A stretch of DNA of 64,000 bases from Thauera sp. UBA6194 (GTDB lineage Bacteria > Pseudomonadota > Gammaproteobacteria > Burkholderiales > Rhodocyclaceae): assembly GCA_002422685.1 (NCBI GenBank), contig DITC01000054.1, positions 97,540-161,539 of the forward strand. The letters are read 5' to 3'. A program made the translations under genes and the position numbers. The notes beneath the pieces are model-generated. The model did not search any database and had not been told where the DNA came from. It was given only the letters and a program-made list of their open reading frames with translations. Shown piece by piece: positions 1 through 8,833 of the stretch; positions within the stretch are counted from its first letter, which is position 1; every line of letters begins with the position of its first letter.

Positions 1-221
1 AGCCCGGCGGCGATCCAGGTGGCGGCGATCTCCAGCGTCGAGCGCTGCACGCGCAGCGGGTCGGTGGTCTTGATGAGCGCGTGGTAGTCGGCCAGGAAGT
101 AGAAGCTCTCCACCCCCGGCTGGCGGCTGGCGGCGACCGCCGGACGGATGGCGCCGGCGTAGTTGCCAAGGTGGGGCGTGCCCGAGGTGGTGATCCCGGT
201 GAGGACGCGCTGGACAGTCAT
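1..221 (-). CDS. trpS: Tryptophan-tRNA ligase, N-terminal part (cut by window edge)
   Basis: The first 73 codons of a class I aminoacyl-tRNA synthetase that charges tRNA-Trp in the cytoplasm. The protein begins MTVQRVLTGITTSGTPHLGN; the TSGTPHLGNYAGA stretch is the TrpS version of the HIGH nucleotide-binding signature, and FYFLADYHALI follows as in other TrpS proteins. The rest, including the KMSKS loop, lies beyond the left edge. The start is the ATG at 219-221. The gene reads away from the Wzz-like gene, so the 245 bases between them should carry both promoters; I see no clear regulatory motif there. Confidence 0.93.
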   Translation of the reverse strand, partial: MTVQRVLTGITTSGTPHLGNYAGAIRPAVAASRQPGVESFYFLADYHALIKTTDPLRVQRSTLEIAATWIAAG

Positions 222-466
222 GGATCGCTCCGGCTCAAACTGGACAAAGACCGCGAGTTTAACGGCTTCGGCGCGCGCGGATAAGGCGGATCGCGGCGAA
301 TGCGCCGTATTGCCCGGTTGTGCAAAGGCCGGAACAGCAGCGTTGGCCACGGCCTGTCGAATCACTCCATAAATCTCGACTATCCCTGAAGGCCTATTAC
401 CTTCGTCTAATTTATCGCCACGCAACTTCATGAAATAATTTGAAACCTTCCACCAAGCCATTCGTC

Positions 467-1660
467 ATGCAGCCCGCTCACCACTCCCCCCCCCCCGTAA
501 TTACTGAAGACGAAATCGACCTTCGCCAGCTCGTAACCGTTCTGTGGCGGCAAAAGGCGCTGATCGTCGTCATCACCCTCCTCGGCGCAACGATCGGCCT
601 GGGGGCCAGCCTGCTGTCCACCAAACACGTCACCGAAGGGCTTTTCCTGACCCCGGGCGTTTCGGCTGCGAACTACAAGCGCTATGACAACATATTCTCG
701 AGTGGCGCCCGCCTGCAGCACTTCCTGCAGACAAGCAACCAGGCAAGCACCCCCGAAGGCGAGCTGTTGTTGAAGCTGGCCGCCAATCCAGATGCGTTGC
801 GCGATGCGCTCGAACCCGAGTTCGCCTTCACCGATCGCGACCAGAAGACCTTCGGCGTCAAGCTCGACGACGACAATCCCGGCGCCATGATCGGGGTCCG
901 CATCCGACTCGCACACGAGGTCCCGACAGGCGGCGCCCCGGTTGCCCTGCTCGCCGAATATGTCCGTGACTCCATCATCCGCGTAAACATGGAAGCGACG
1001 ATGCTGGCGCAGTGCACCGAGTTCAGCACGCGCGAGCAGGAGTTGCGCAACGCACAGATCCAGAACGACTTTGCGATCAGGCAGGAAGAAAGGCGCCTCG
1101 CAAACCTGCGCGAAATCATCGCCCGCAATCCGAGCGCAAGCACGATCGATAGCCGACAGATCGTCTCGCTCGAAAAAGGAACGGAGCGCTTCCTCTCCCC
1201 GGCGGCGCAGCTGGTCGCGTCGGAAATACATATCGCCGACATGAAGCTCGCGGAAGCCCGGCGCAAGCGTGAGCGGATCGGGAGCGCATTGAAGCGCGAT
1301 TATTACTGCGCAGCGCAACAAGCCCTGCAGCAAGGGCGCGCTGGCCGCGACTTTCTCGGCTCGCTCAAGGACATCCAGGCAAGCGCGTTTCAGGGCCATG
1401 ACCGGACGGTGGATATCGTCGAGCAGACCTGGAATGAAATCGACGTCCAGCGCGAAAACTGGTCGAGCACCTACTTTTCGAGCATGCGCTTCATCGCGTC
1501 GCCGGAAGGCGCCGAGGTCAAGGTGCGCAAACCCGGCCTGGCGCTGGGCGTGGTCCTGGGGGGCATGCTCGGCGGCATGCTCGGTGTGATGCTTGCGCTC
1601 ATCCGTGCATGGTGGCGCAACGAGGCCGAACCAAGCGTCGCGCTCAACACTGCGGCCTGA
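467..1660 (+). CDS. Wzz-like polysaccharide chain-length determinant protein
   Basis: Inner-membrane protein of about 397 residues with the layout of the Wzz/FepE family: a short cytoplasmic N-terminus rich in acidic residues (EDEIDLRQLVTVLWRQK), a first membrane helix (LIVVITLLGATIGLGASLL), a long periplasmic part with charged helical stretches, and a second helix near the C-terminus made of GGMLGGMLGVM-type glycine repeats. Such proteins set the chain length of O-antigen or exopolysaccharide. No glycosyltransferase, Wzx or Wzy gene is next to it, so its polymer is unknown. Neither the ATG at 467 nor a TTG at 440 has a clear ribosome binding site; I chose the ATG. Confidence 0.75.
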   Translation: MQPAHHSPPPVITEDEIDLRQLVTVLWRQKALIVVITLLGATIGLGASLLSTKHVTEGLFLTPGVSAANYKRYDNIFSSGARLQHFLQTSNQASTPEGELLLKLAANPDALRDALEPEFAFTDRDQKTFGVKLDDDNPGAMIGVRIRLAHEVPTGGAPVALLAEYVRDSIIRVNMEATMLAQCTEFSTREQELRNAQIQNDFAIRQEERRLANLREIIARNPSASTIDSRQIVSLEKGTERFLSPAAQLVASEIHIADMKLAEARRKRERIGSALKRDYYCAAQQALQQGRAGRDFLGSLKDIQASAFQGHDRTVDIVEQTWNEIDVQRENWSSTYFSSMRFIASPEGAEVKVRKPGLALGVVLGGMLGGMLGVMLALIRAWWRNEAEPSVALNTAA

Positions 1661-1696
1661 CCGCCACCGGCCTGAGTCGCGGGGCTCGCTGCAGCG

Positions 1697-2857
1697 TTAC
1701 GCTGCCCGCAACAGCGGCCGCAGCGCGAGCAGCCCCAGCACCGGCCCGGGCAGCAGCACCCACGCCACACGGTCGCCGATCAGCGGCCACAGGCGGGTGG
1801 TGAGCTCGATCGAGGCCATGGTGATCGCGAAGCCGATCGCGTTCTGGAAGGCGAGCGCGCTGCCCACGCTCTCCTGCGGGCAGGCGTGGGCCGAGAGCGC
1901 CGAAAAGTGCGGCGAATCCGCCACCACGCTAGCCCCCCATACCAGCATCAGCGCGGCGAGCAACAGCGGCGGCCAGCCGGTGGCGAAAGGGTAGATCGCG
2001 CAGCACATGGCCGACACCGCGAGCGCGAGCGCCGCCACGCGCGCGCTGCCGATGCGCCGGCTCAACACCCCGCCGAGCACGCAGCCGGCCGCGCCGATGC
2101 CGATCACCGCGAACGCGGGGCCCGACGGCGGACCCGCCTCGGCCCCGCGCGCCGCTGTCACCAGCAGCGGCACCAGCGTCCAGAAGGCGTACAGCTCCCA
2201 CTGGTGGCCGAAGTAGCCGAAGGCCGAGGCCCGAAAACGCGGCTCGCGCAGCGCATACAGGCCTTCGCCCAGGCGCAGCCGCGGCGCGCCGGCGCGGCGG
2301 GCGAGATGCGGCCCGTCGCCGAGCACGAAGATCATCACCGCCGCCAGCAGCGCCAGCACCGAGGACACCAGCAGCGTCGCCTGCCAGCCCCAGCCGAACT
2401 CGAGCGCGCGCACCCCGTGCGGCAGCGCGGTCCCCAGGGTGAGCATGCCGACCAGCCAGGCGAGGGCCGCGCCCGCGTGCTGCGGCACCCAGCTCACCAC
2501 CAGCTTCATGCCCAGCGGATAGACGCCGGCGAGCGCCAGCCCGACCGCGAAGCGCCAGGCCAGGCCTTCGCCCAGATCCTGCGCGAGGAACGCAAAGCCC
2601 GCATTGGCCGCCGCGCCGAGCAGCGCACACACCGCGAAGATCCGGCTCGCCGCAAAACGGTCGGCCAGGCCGCTGAGCGAAAAGCCGAGCGTGCCGAGGA
2701 TGAAACCGAGCTGCACCGCGATCGTCAGCCGCCCGATGTCGGCTGCCTGCAGCGCCCACGCGCGCATCAGGTCGTCCCCCGCGCTGTTGGCGGAGAACCA
2801 CAGCGAGGTGCCGAAGAGCTGGGCGATGACGATGACGGCGAGCGGTGAGGAGCGCAT
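1697..2857 (-). CDS. MFS transporter, substrate unknown
   Basis: A 386-residue protein that is almost entirely hydrophobic, with about twelve predicted membrane helices. It opens with [20 protein letters not shown] and carries an MFS loop-like [12 protein letters not shown] between helices 2 and 3. This places it in the major facilitator superfamily, but nothing in the sequence or neighbourhood shows the substrate. It converges on the Wzz-like gene (37 bases apart) and diverges from the DOMON-like gene. The ATG at 2857 has no obvious ribosome binding site; no better in-frame start is evident. Confidence 0.8.
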   Translation of the reverse strand: MRSSPLAVIVIAQLFGTSLWFSANSAGDDLMRAWALQAADIGRLTIAVQLGFILGTLGFSLSGLADRFAASRIFAVCALLGAAANAGFAFLAQDLGEGLAWRFAVGLALAGVYPLGMKLVVSWVPQHAGAALAWLVGMLTLGTALPHGVRALEFGWGWQATLLVSSVLALLAAVMIFVLGDGPHLARRAGAPRLRLGEGLYALREPRFRASAFGYFGHQWELYAFWTLVPLLVTAARGAEAGPPSGPAFAVIGIGAAGCVLGGVLSRRIGSARVAALALAVSAMCCAIYPFATGWPPLLLAALMLVWGASVVADSPHFSALSAHACPQESVGSALAFQNAIGFAITMASIELTTRLWPLIGDRVAWVLLPGPVLGLLALRPLLRAA

Positions 2858-3066
2858 GGCGCCAGAGTGTGCGGCGTCGTGCGCCAGGCCTCAAGCGGGG
2901 GAATCCCTCGAGGTGCGCCCGCGCTGCCTGCGCTTGGGCGCAGACGCCCCGAGCGGCTACCATTGCGCCTGTCGATCCGCGCACGGCGCACCGCCTCCAT
3001 GGACTCGCCGCGCCCTTCCTCGACGCCTGCTCGACGCCCCTCCACCACACAGCGCCCTCGCCCACC

Positions 3067-3687
3067 GTGACCTCACCGCACCCCGCACATCCGCGCGTCC
3101 CCATCATCACCGTCGGCCTGCGCCCTCACCCCACGAGCCCCGATGCCGACCAGCCCGGCGCGGGTCCGGTGGGCCGCCTGCTGGCGACGATGTTCGTGCC
3201 ACCCGAAGGCGGGGCCGTGTTCGAGTTTCGCCTCGAAGAGAGCCGGCTCGACGCGCTCGCCATCCCCACCCCACGGCCGCCCGGCCCGGCCGATGGGCTG
3301 TGGCAGCACACCTGCTTCGAGGTCTTCCTGGGGCTGCCCGGCGAAGCGCACTACCGCGAGTACAACTTTTCCCCCTCCGGGCAGTGGGCGGCGTACGCCT
3401 TTGGCGCCTTGCGCGCGCGCGACGAGGCCTTTTCCCCGCCGCTGCCACCGGACATCCGCTGCACGCAGGACGAGACCACGCTGGTGCTGGAAGCCTACCT
3501 TCCACCCGAGCTGCTGCCGGCGGCACCGGCCGGCAGCGACCTGCAGGTAAACCTGGCCGCGGTCATCGAGCGCAAGGACGGCCGGCTGGAATACTGGGCG
3601 CTGCGCCACCCTGCCGCACAGGCCGATTTTCACGCCCGCGACGGCTTCGTGCTCACGCTCACCACCGCGCCGCGCAAGGCGAACTGA
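3067..3687 (+). CDS. DOMON-like domain protein paired with NamZ
   Basis: About 206 residues from a GTG start. The body (residues ~20-205) resembles the DOMON-like domain of bacterial proteins: a beta-rich fold with LWQHTCFEVFLG, YREYNFSPSGQWAAYAF and a C-terminal YWALRHPAAQADFHARDGF. DOMON domains bind sugars or heme; this subgroup has no established ligand. No export signal is visible, so it is probably cytoplasmic. The stop codon is one base before the ATG of the DUF1343 gene, so the two are translationally coupled and probably act on related compounds. An upstream in-frame start at 2845 exists, but that extension is low-complexity and non-conserved in look. Confidence 0.7.
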   Translation: MTSPHPAHPRVPIITVGLRPHPTSPDADQPGAGPVGRLLATMFVPPEGGAVFEFRLEESRLDALAIPTPRPPGPADGLWQHTCFEVFLGLPGEAHYREYNFSPSGQWAAYAFGALRARDEAFSPPLPPDIRCTQDETTLVLEAYLPPELLPAAPAGSDLQVNLAAVIERKDGRLEYWALRHPAAQADFHARDGFVLTLTTAPRKAN

Positions 3688-3688
3688 C

Positions 3689-4915
3689 ATGCCGACCCAA
3701 TCCATCCGCTTCGGGCTCGACCGCCTGCTCGAAGAGCCGGCGCTGCGCCGCCCGCTGGTGGGCAAGCGCCTCGCCCTGCTCGCCCACCCGGCCTCGGTGA
3801 CGCGCGGCCTGACGCACTCGCTCGACGCGCTCGCCGCGCTGCCCGAACTCACCCTGTCGGCCGCCTTCGGCCCGCAGCACGGCCTGCGTGGCGACAAGCA
3901 GGACAACATGGTCGAGTCGCCCGACTACACCGACCCGCTGCTCGGCATCCCGGTGTTCAGCCTGTACGGCGAGGTCCGCCGCCCCACCGCGGCGATGATG
4001 GACAGCTTCGACGTGCTGCTGGTCGACCTGCAGGACCTCGGCTGCCGCATCTACACCTTCATCACCACGCTGCGCTACGTGCTCGAAGAAGCAGCGAAGC
4101 ACGGCAAGACGGTGTGGGTGCTCGACCGCCCCAACCCCGCCGGCCGGCCGGTCGAGGGCACGCTGCTGCGCGAAGGCTGGGAGAGCTTCGTCGGCGCCGG
4201 CCCGCTACCGATGCGCCACGGCATGACGATGGGCGAGCTCGCCGGCTGGTTCGTCGCCACGCTGAAGCTCGACGTGGATCTGCGCGTGATCGACATGGAC
4301 GGCTGGCAGCCCGACGCCGCCCCCGGCTACGGCTGGCCACTGGGCGAGCGCACCTGGATCAACCCCAGCCCCAACGCGCCCAACCTGTGGATGGCGCGCG
4401 CCTACGCCGGCACCGTGATGCTCGAGGGCACCACGCTGTCCGAAGGCCGCGGCACCACCCGGCCGCTGGAGCTCTTCGGCGCGTCCGACCTCGACGCGCG
4501 CGCGCTCATCGCCGAGATGCGCGCGCTCGCGCCCGACTGGCTCGGCGGCTGCGTGCTGCGCGAGTGCTGGTTCGAGCCCACCTTCCACAAGCACGCCGGC
4601 AAGCTGTGCAACGGCGTGCACATCCACGTCGAGGACCCGGCGCACTACGAACACGCGGCCTTTCGCCCATGGCGGGTGCAGGCGCTCGCCTTCAAGGCCC
4701 TCCGCCGCCTGCAGCCGGACTACCCGCTGTGGCGCGACTTCGCCTATGAGTACGAGCACGACCGTCTGGCGATCGACCTGATCAACGGCTCGCCGCTGCT
4801 GCGCGCGTGGGTGGACGACCCGAGCGCGACCCCAGCCGACCTGGATGCACTGGCCGTCCCGGACGAGACCGCCTGGCTCGAGACCCGCCGCCCCTTCCTG
4901 CGCTACCCGGGCTGA
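3689..4915 (+). CDS. DUF1343 family protein, NamZ-like exo-beta-N-acetylmuramidase
   Basis: A 408-residue protein of the DUF1343 family, whose characterised member NamZ (Bacillus subtilis) removes terminal N-acetylmuramic acid from peptidoglycan fragments. Family-typical segments are GPQHGLRGDKQDNM (~60), SLYGEVRRPT (~93), LLVDLQDLGCRIYTF (~112), VLDRPNPAG (~142), MRHGMTMGELA (~173) and TLSEGRGTTRP (~250). No signal peptide is visible, which suggests work on imported fragments in cell-wall recycling; the B. subtilis enzyme is secreted, so location is uncertain. It is coupled to the DOMON-like gene upstream and its last 13 bases overlap the convergent SulP gene. Confidence 0.85.
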   Translation: MPTQSIRFGLDRLLEEPALRRPLVGKRLALLAHPASVTRGLTHSLDALAALPELTLSAAFGPQHGLRGDKQDNMVESPDYTDPLLGIPVFSLYGEVRRPTAAMMDSFDVLLVDLQDLGCRIYTFITTLRYVLEEAAKHGKTVWVLDRPNPAGRPVEGTLLREGWESFVGAGPLPMRHGMTMGELAGWFVATLKLDVDLRVIDMDGWQPDAAPGYGWPLGERTWINPSPNAPNLWMARAYAGTVMLEGTTLSEGRGTTRPLELFGASDLDARALIAEMRALAPDWLGGCVLRECWFEPTFHKHAGKLCNGVHIHVEDPAHYEHAAFRPWRVQALAFKALRRLQPDYPLWRDFAYEYEHDRLAIDLINGSPLLRAWVDDPSATPADLDALAVPDETAWLETRRPFLRYPG

Positions 4916-6528
4916 GCCGCCACGCGCGCACGCGCCTCGGCGAGCGCCTCGGCGAGGTCGTCGCGCAGGATCTCCACCGGCAGCTGGGGCGCGCGCAGGC
5001 GCTGCAGCTGCGCATGCAGGGCGGGCGGCACGACTACCAGGGCCTCGATGTCCTGCGAGCGCAGGCGCTCGATCATTTCTTCCAGCGTAAATTGCGCCGA
5101 CAAGTCCATGAACGGCACCCGGCTGCAATCGAACACCGCGATGCGGGTGCCGATGATCTGATCGACGCGGTCGAGCAGCTGGCTCGCCGAGCCGAAAAAG
5201 AAGGCGCCGTCGATTTCGATGACACGGATGCCGCTGTCCATTTCGGCGCTGGCGCCCCGATCGTCCGCGCCCTCGTCATGCGGCAGCGGCAGCGGCCGCA
5301 CCTGAAAGCGCGCCTGGCGCACGAGCCGGTGAATGATCAGCCCCATCGACAGCACCACGCCCACGCCCACTGCGACGATCAGGTCGACCAGCACGGTGAG
5401 CAGGAACACCGCCGCCATGACCGCGACGTCGGCACGCGGCGCGTTGGGCAGCAGGCGCAGCAGCCGGTAATCGAGGATATCCACGCCCACCTTGATCAGA
5501 ATGCCCGCGAGCACCGCGAGCGGGATCTGGCTGGCCAACGGCCCCAGACCGAGCAGCAGCGCGAGCAGGAACAGCGAATGCACCACCCCGGAGGCACGCC
5601 CTCGCCCGCCCGACTTGATGTTGACCACCGTGCGCATGGTCGCGCCCGCGCCCGGCAGCCCGCCGACGAAGGCACACAGCAGATTGCCCACGCCCTGGCC
5701 GACGAGCTCGCGGTTCGACTGGTGACGGGTACGCGTGACCGAGTCGGCCACGAGCGAGGTCAGCAGGCTGTCGATCGCACCCAGCACGCCGAGGGTGGTC
5801 CCGAGCACGAGCGCAGTGGTCCAGGTCTCGAGGGAGAATTTCGGCAGCACGAGCGCGGGCAGGCCGGCCGGGATCTCGCCGATCACGGGAACCGAAAATC
5901 CGGCCGCGACCGACAGCGCGGTCATCGAGATCAGCGCCACCAGCGGCGCCGGCACGATGCGGCTGACCACCATCGGGGTGCGGAACACCACCAGCAAGGT
6001 CAGGAAACCGAGCAGCAGCGCCTCGCCCTCGAGCTGCGGCAGCAGCCCGGGCAAACCGAGCACCGCGGCCAGCGGCGAGGACTGTGGCGCCGCCCCCAGC
6101 AGCGGCGCGGTCTGCAGCAGCACGATGATCACGCCCACGCCGCTCATGAAACCGGACACCACCGGGTAAGGGATGAAGCGGATCAGGCCGCCGCTGCGCA
6201 GCACGCCGAGCGCGATCTGCGTGAGCCCGCCCACCAGCACCACCGCCATCGCCAGGCCGAGATCGCCGCCGACCGCCACCAGCGCCGAGGCGAACACCAC
6301 CGTCATCGGCCCGGTCGGCCCGGAGATCTGCATGCGCGTTCCGCCGAGCAGCGCAGCCACCAGGCCGAGCACGATCGCGCCATACAGTCCGGCCGCGGCG
6401 CCCGCGCCGGAGGCCACCCCGAAGGCGAGCGCCAGCGGCAGCGCCACCACCCCGGCGGTCAGGCCACCGAATAAATCCCCACGCAGACCCGCCAGCGCGC
6501 CGCGCGCCCCCGCCATTCGCCCCTGCAT
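4903..6528 (-). CDS. SulP family anion transporter with STAS domain
   Basis: A 541-residue membrane protein of the SulP (SLC26-like) family. Residues ~15-400 hold the transport domain, with QISGPTGPMTVVFASAL and GGLPGAGATMRTVVNIKSGG as recognisable family segments. A cytoplasmic STAS domain follows (from about 440: VIEIDGAFFFGSASQLLDRV, then the phosphoacceptor-like region with DCSRVPFMDLSAQFTLEEM). Members carry sulfate, bicarbonate or dicarboxylates; the substrate cannot be read here. The ATG at 6528 has a good GGGGAG ribosome site seven bases upstream; a longer reading from 6567 lacks one. Its 3' end overlaps the DUF1343 gene on the other strand. Confidence 0.87.
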   Translation of the reverse strand: MQGRMAGARGALAGLRGDLFGGLTAGVVALPLALAFGVASGAGAAAGLYGAIVLGLVAALLGGTRMQISGPTGPMTVVFASALVAVGGDLGLAMAVVLVGGLTQIALGVLRSGGLIRFIPYPVVSGFMSGVGVIIVLLQTAPLLGAAPQSSPLAAVLGLPGLLPQLEGEALLLGFLTLLVVFRTPMVVSRIVPAPLVALISMTALSVAAGFSVPVIGEIPAGLPALVLPKFSLETWTTALVLGTTLGVLGAIDSLLTSLVADSVTRTRHQSNRELVGQGVGNLLCAFVGGLPGAGATMRTVVNIKSGGRGRASGVVHSLFLLALLLGLGPLASQIPLAVLAGILIKVGVDILDYRLLRLLPNAPRADVAVMAAVFLLTVLVDLIVAVGVGVVLSMGLIIHRLVRQARFQVRPLPLPHDEGADDRGASAEMDSGIRVIEIDGAFFFGSASQLLDRVDQIIGTRIAVFDCSRVPFMDLSAQFTLEEMIERLRSQDIEALVVVPPALHAQLQRLRAPQLPVEILRDDLAEALAEARARVAAQPG

Positions 6529-6747
6529 CCCGACTCCCCATCCCGGCGCAGCGCAACCGGGCAGCATCCCTGATCTTCAAACTCCACGAGCGCCCGAAAG
6601 ATGTGGCAAAACCCGGCGCGAGGCAAGCGCGGAGAAGACCCGGAGGCGGTCTTCCCGTAGCATTGAGCCTTCGCGCCGATGCGGCGGGCACGCCCGCTGT
6701 CGTCGGCACCGACACCGCGCGCACCCGAGCCAAGGAGATTTTTCGCG

Positions 6748-7692
6748 ATGATCAAGCACGGCCTTCAGATCTTTGCCTGTAACGCCAGCCGCGACCTCGC
6801 CTGCGACATCAGCCAGCGCCTCGGCCTGCGTCCCGGCCAGATCGACATCGCGCGCTTTTCCAACGACAACCTGCGCGTGCAGATCCAGGAGAACGTGCGC
6901 GAGCGCGACGTCTTCGTGGTGCAGTCCTTCACCGAGCCGGTGAGCGACCACATCATGGAACTGCTGATCACGCTCGACGCGCTGCGCAGCGCCTCGGCGC
7001 AGCGCATCACCGCGGTGATCCCCTATTACTCCTACGCCCGCTCGGACAAGAAGGACGCACCGCGCATCTCGATCACCGGCCGCCTGATCGCCGACCTGCT
7101 GCAGACCGCGGGCGCCCACCGCGTGCTGACCATGGACCTGCACGCCGACCAGGTGCACGGCTTTTTCAGCGTGCCGGTCGATCACCTGACTGCGGTGTCG
7201 ATGATCGCCGACCATTTCCGCAACAACTACGAGCTCTCGAACATGGTAGCCGTGGCCACCGACGCCGGTGGCGCCAAGCGGGCGGGGCGATACTCGGAAA
7301 AGCTCGGCATTCCGATGGCGATCATCGACAAGCGCCGCGTGTCCGACACGGCGGTCAAGCAGGGCCATGTGGTAGGAGACGTCGTCGGGCGCGACGTGGT
7401 GATCTTCGATGACGAGATCGCCACCGGCGGCACGCTGGTGGCTTCGGTGGACACGCTGCGCGCCGCGGGCGCGAAAACCGTGCACGCCGCCGCCACCCAT
7501 GGGGTGCTGTGCGGGCCGGCGGTCGAGCGCCTGGGCGCAGCGGCGCTCGACTCCATCGTGGTGACCAACACGGTGAATGTCCCGGCCACGAAGCGCCTCG
7601 ACAAACTGACCGTGCTCAACGTGGCGCCGCTGTTCGCCGCGGCGATCGAACGCATTCACAGCGGGCAGAGCGTGGGCGCGCTGTTCGAGTGA
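6748..7692 (+). CDS. prs: Ribose-phosphate diphosphokinase (PRPP synthetase)
   Basis: A 314-residue cytoplasmic enzyme making 5-phosphoribosyl 1-diphosphate from ribose 5-phosphate and ATP. Visible family marks are the N-terminal FACNASRDLA, PYYSYARSDKKDAPR (ATP-binding loop), the divalent-metal signature DLHADQVHGFF and the PRPP-binding loop VIFDDEIATGGTL. The last two differ from the usual proteobacterial forms (DLHADQIQGFF and VDDxxDTxGT), so this may be a second, divergent Prs and not the housekeeping copy. The ATG follows an AAGGAG site. An upstream in-frame start at 6679 adds a low-complexity stretch and is unlikely. It diverges from the SulP gene. Confidence 0.88.
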   Translation: MIKHGLQIFACNASRDLACDISQRLGLRPGQIDIARFSNDNLRVQIQENVRERDVFVVQSFTEPVSDHIMELLITLDALRSASAQRITAVIPYYSYARSDKKDAPRISITGRLIADLLQTAGAHRVLTMDLHADQVHGFFSVPVDHLTAVSMIADHFRNNYELSNMVAVATDAGGAKRAGRYSEKLGIPMAIIDKRRVSDTAVKQGHVVGDVVGRDVVIFDDEIATGGTLVASVDTLRAAGAKTVHAAATHGVLCGPAVERLGAAALDSIVVTNTVNVPATKRLDKLTVLNVAPLFAAAIERIHSGQSVGALFE

Positions 7693-7707
7693 GGCTGCGG
7701 CGCGGGC

Positions 7708-8181
7708 TCACTCGCCCGGCCGCGCCGACACCAGCCAGTAGGTCACGCCGAGCGCGAGCACGATCACGCCGATCGCGAACAGGTACATCGGCTCGAGCGT
7801 CGCCAGATCGAGCACGATCACCTTGCGCGCGATTGCCATCAGCGCGGTGGCGATCACCAGCTTGACGTGGATGACGTCGTCGCGCAGGTAGAGCGTGATG
7901 TTGACGAAGATCTCGATCGCGATCAGCACCGCCAGAAAGGCGGCAAAGACGACGAAGATGTCGTTGAGATCGAGGAGCAGGAAGGGCGGGTCGGACAGCT
8001 TCTCGTAGAGCACCAGGCCGACATCGGCCACCGTCCACAGGATCACCGCCACCATCAGTACCGCGAGCACCCGGATCGCCTGGCGGATGACCCAGTGCAG
8101 ACGGTCGATCAGCGGGTCGTCGACGCGGTCGCCGAGGTGGTTGTCGTGCTCCGGAATACGCGGGATGCTCATCTTGTCCAT
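7708..8181 (-). CDS. PsiE family phosphate-starvation-inducible membrane protein
   Basis: A 157-residue protein with four likely membrane helices (for example AVLMVAVILWTVADVGLVLY and IFVVFAAFLAVLIAIEIFVNI) and the family stretch FVNITLYLRDDVIHVKLVIATALMAIARKVIVLD split over helices 3 and 4. This matches the PsiE family named from E. coli, where expression rises on phosphate limitation; the biochemical role is unknown. A TGGAGG ribosome site sits five bases before the ATG. I do not see a pho box. It converges on prs with 15 bases between the stops. Confidence 0.82.
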   Translation of the reverse strand: MDKMSIPRIPEHDNHLGDRVDDPLIDRLHWVIRQAIRVLAVLMVAVILWTVADVGLVLYEKLSDPPFLLLDLNDIFVVFAAFLAVLIAIEIFVNITLYLRDDVIHVKLVIATALMAIARKVIVLDLATLEPMYLFAIGVIVLALGVTYWLVSARPGE

Positions 8182-8254
8182 GTCGGCCTCCAGGGCCGTG
8201 TCGGTGTCCGAGGGCGCGGGCGTGGGGGGAATCCCCTGCCCGCGCCCCCGGCGT

Positions 8255-8662
8255 TCAGTTCAGTCTGCTCGGTGTGCTGCGCGCACCCCACTTCTCCAGC
8301 GCGCGCGCCAGCACATCCACCTCGGCCGGCGTCTCCACGCCGTCGGCGCTGACGATGTCCTGCATCGTGCGCAGCAGCGCGCGCTGCAGCGCCGGGTCGG
8401 CAATGTCCTCGAGCAGCAGATCGAGGACCTCGTCGGCCACCTTCAGGCGCATGCCGTCGAGGTAGTTCGCGCTCAACATCAGGTCGTCACAGTATTCGCG
8501 CAGTATGCGCTCAAACTCCACGCTGCCGAGGCCGAGCCTGCGTGCGAGGTCAGCGTGCATCAGCGTATCGATCTCGTTGCGGTCGAGGCCGCCGTCGGCG
8601 AGCACGGTGAGCGCGAGCAGGCGGGTGGCGGCGGGGCGGCTGTTGGTTTCGTAGTGGCGCAT
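8255..8662 (-). CDS. TerB-like tellurite-resistance family protein
   Basis: A 135-residue, all-helical soluble protein. LTVLADGGLDRNEID near the start and MQDIVSADGVETPAEVDVL near the end are the paired acidic helices that bind a metal in the TerB fold. Proteins of this family occur in tellurite and stress clusters, but this one stands alone, so no resistance function should be assumed. An AAGGAG site lies nine bases before the ATG. It shares a divergent, unusually AT-rich intergenic region with the LysR gene. Confidence 0.75.
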   Translation of the reverse strand: MRHYETNSRPAATRLLALTVLADGGLDRNEIDTLMHADLARRLGLGSVEFERILREYCDDLMLSANYLDGMRLKVADEVLDLLLEDIADPALQRALLRTMQDIVSADGVETPAEVDVLARALEKWGARSTPSRLN

Positions 8663-8769
8663 GATGCTGTCTCCTTGTTGTGTCGGGGTCGCTGCAGGGC
8701 TCGGGGCGGCCGGGTGGGGAGACTCCGGTGCCGCTGCAGACAGGTGCAGACTAAAGGAGAAGGCATCCC

Positions 8770-8811
8770 ATAAAAAGTCGATTATCAGCGATTATATAAT
8801 CGATTTTTTCG
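8770..8811. promoter_or_regulatory. AT-rich palindromic region between terB-like gene and nhaR-like gene
   Basis: In otherwise GC-rich DNA this stretch is about three quarters A+T. It holds a perfect 14-base palindrome CGATTATATAATCG (8789-8802), preceded by a further TCGATTAT half (8778-8785) and followed by T6. It lies just upstream of the LysR gene's GTG and in the shared promoter space. LysR proteins usually bind interrupted palindromes near their own promoter, so self-regulation is plausible but not shown. Confidence 0.5.
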
Positions 8812-8833
8812 ACGGAACGCCGGAGCCCTCATC

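Noticed and set aside
4807..6474. A 555-codon open frame opposite the SulP gene
   Set aside because: His/Gln/Arg-rich antisense shadow without any recognisable domain.
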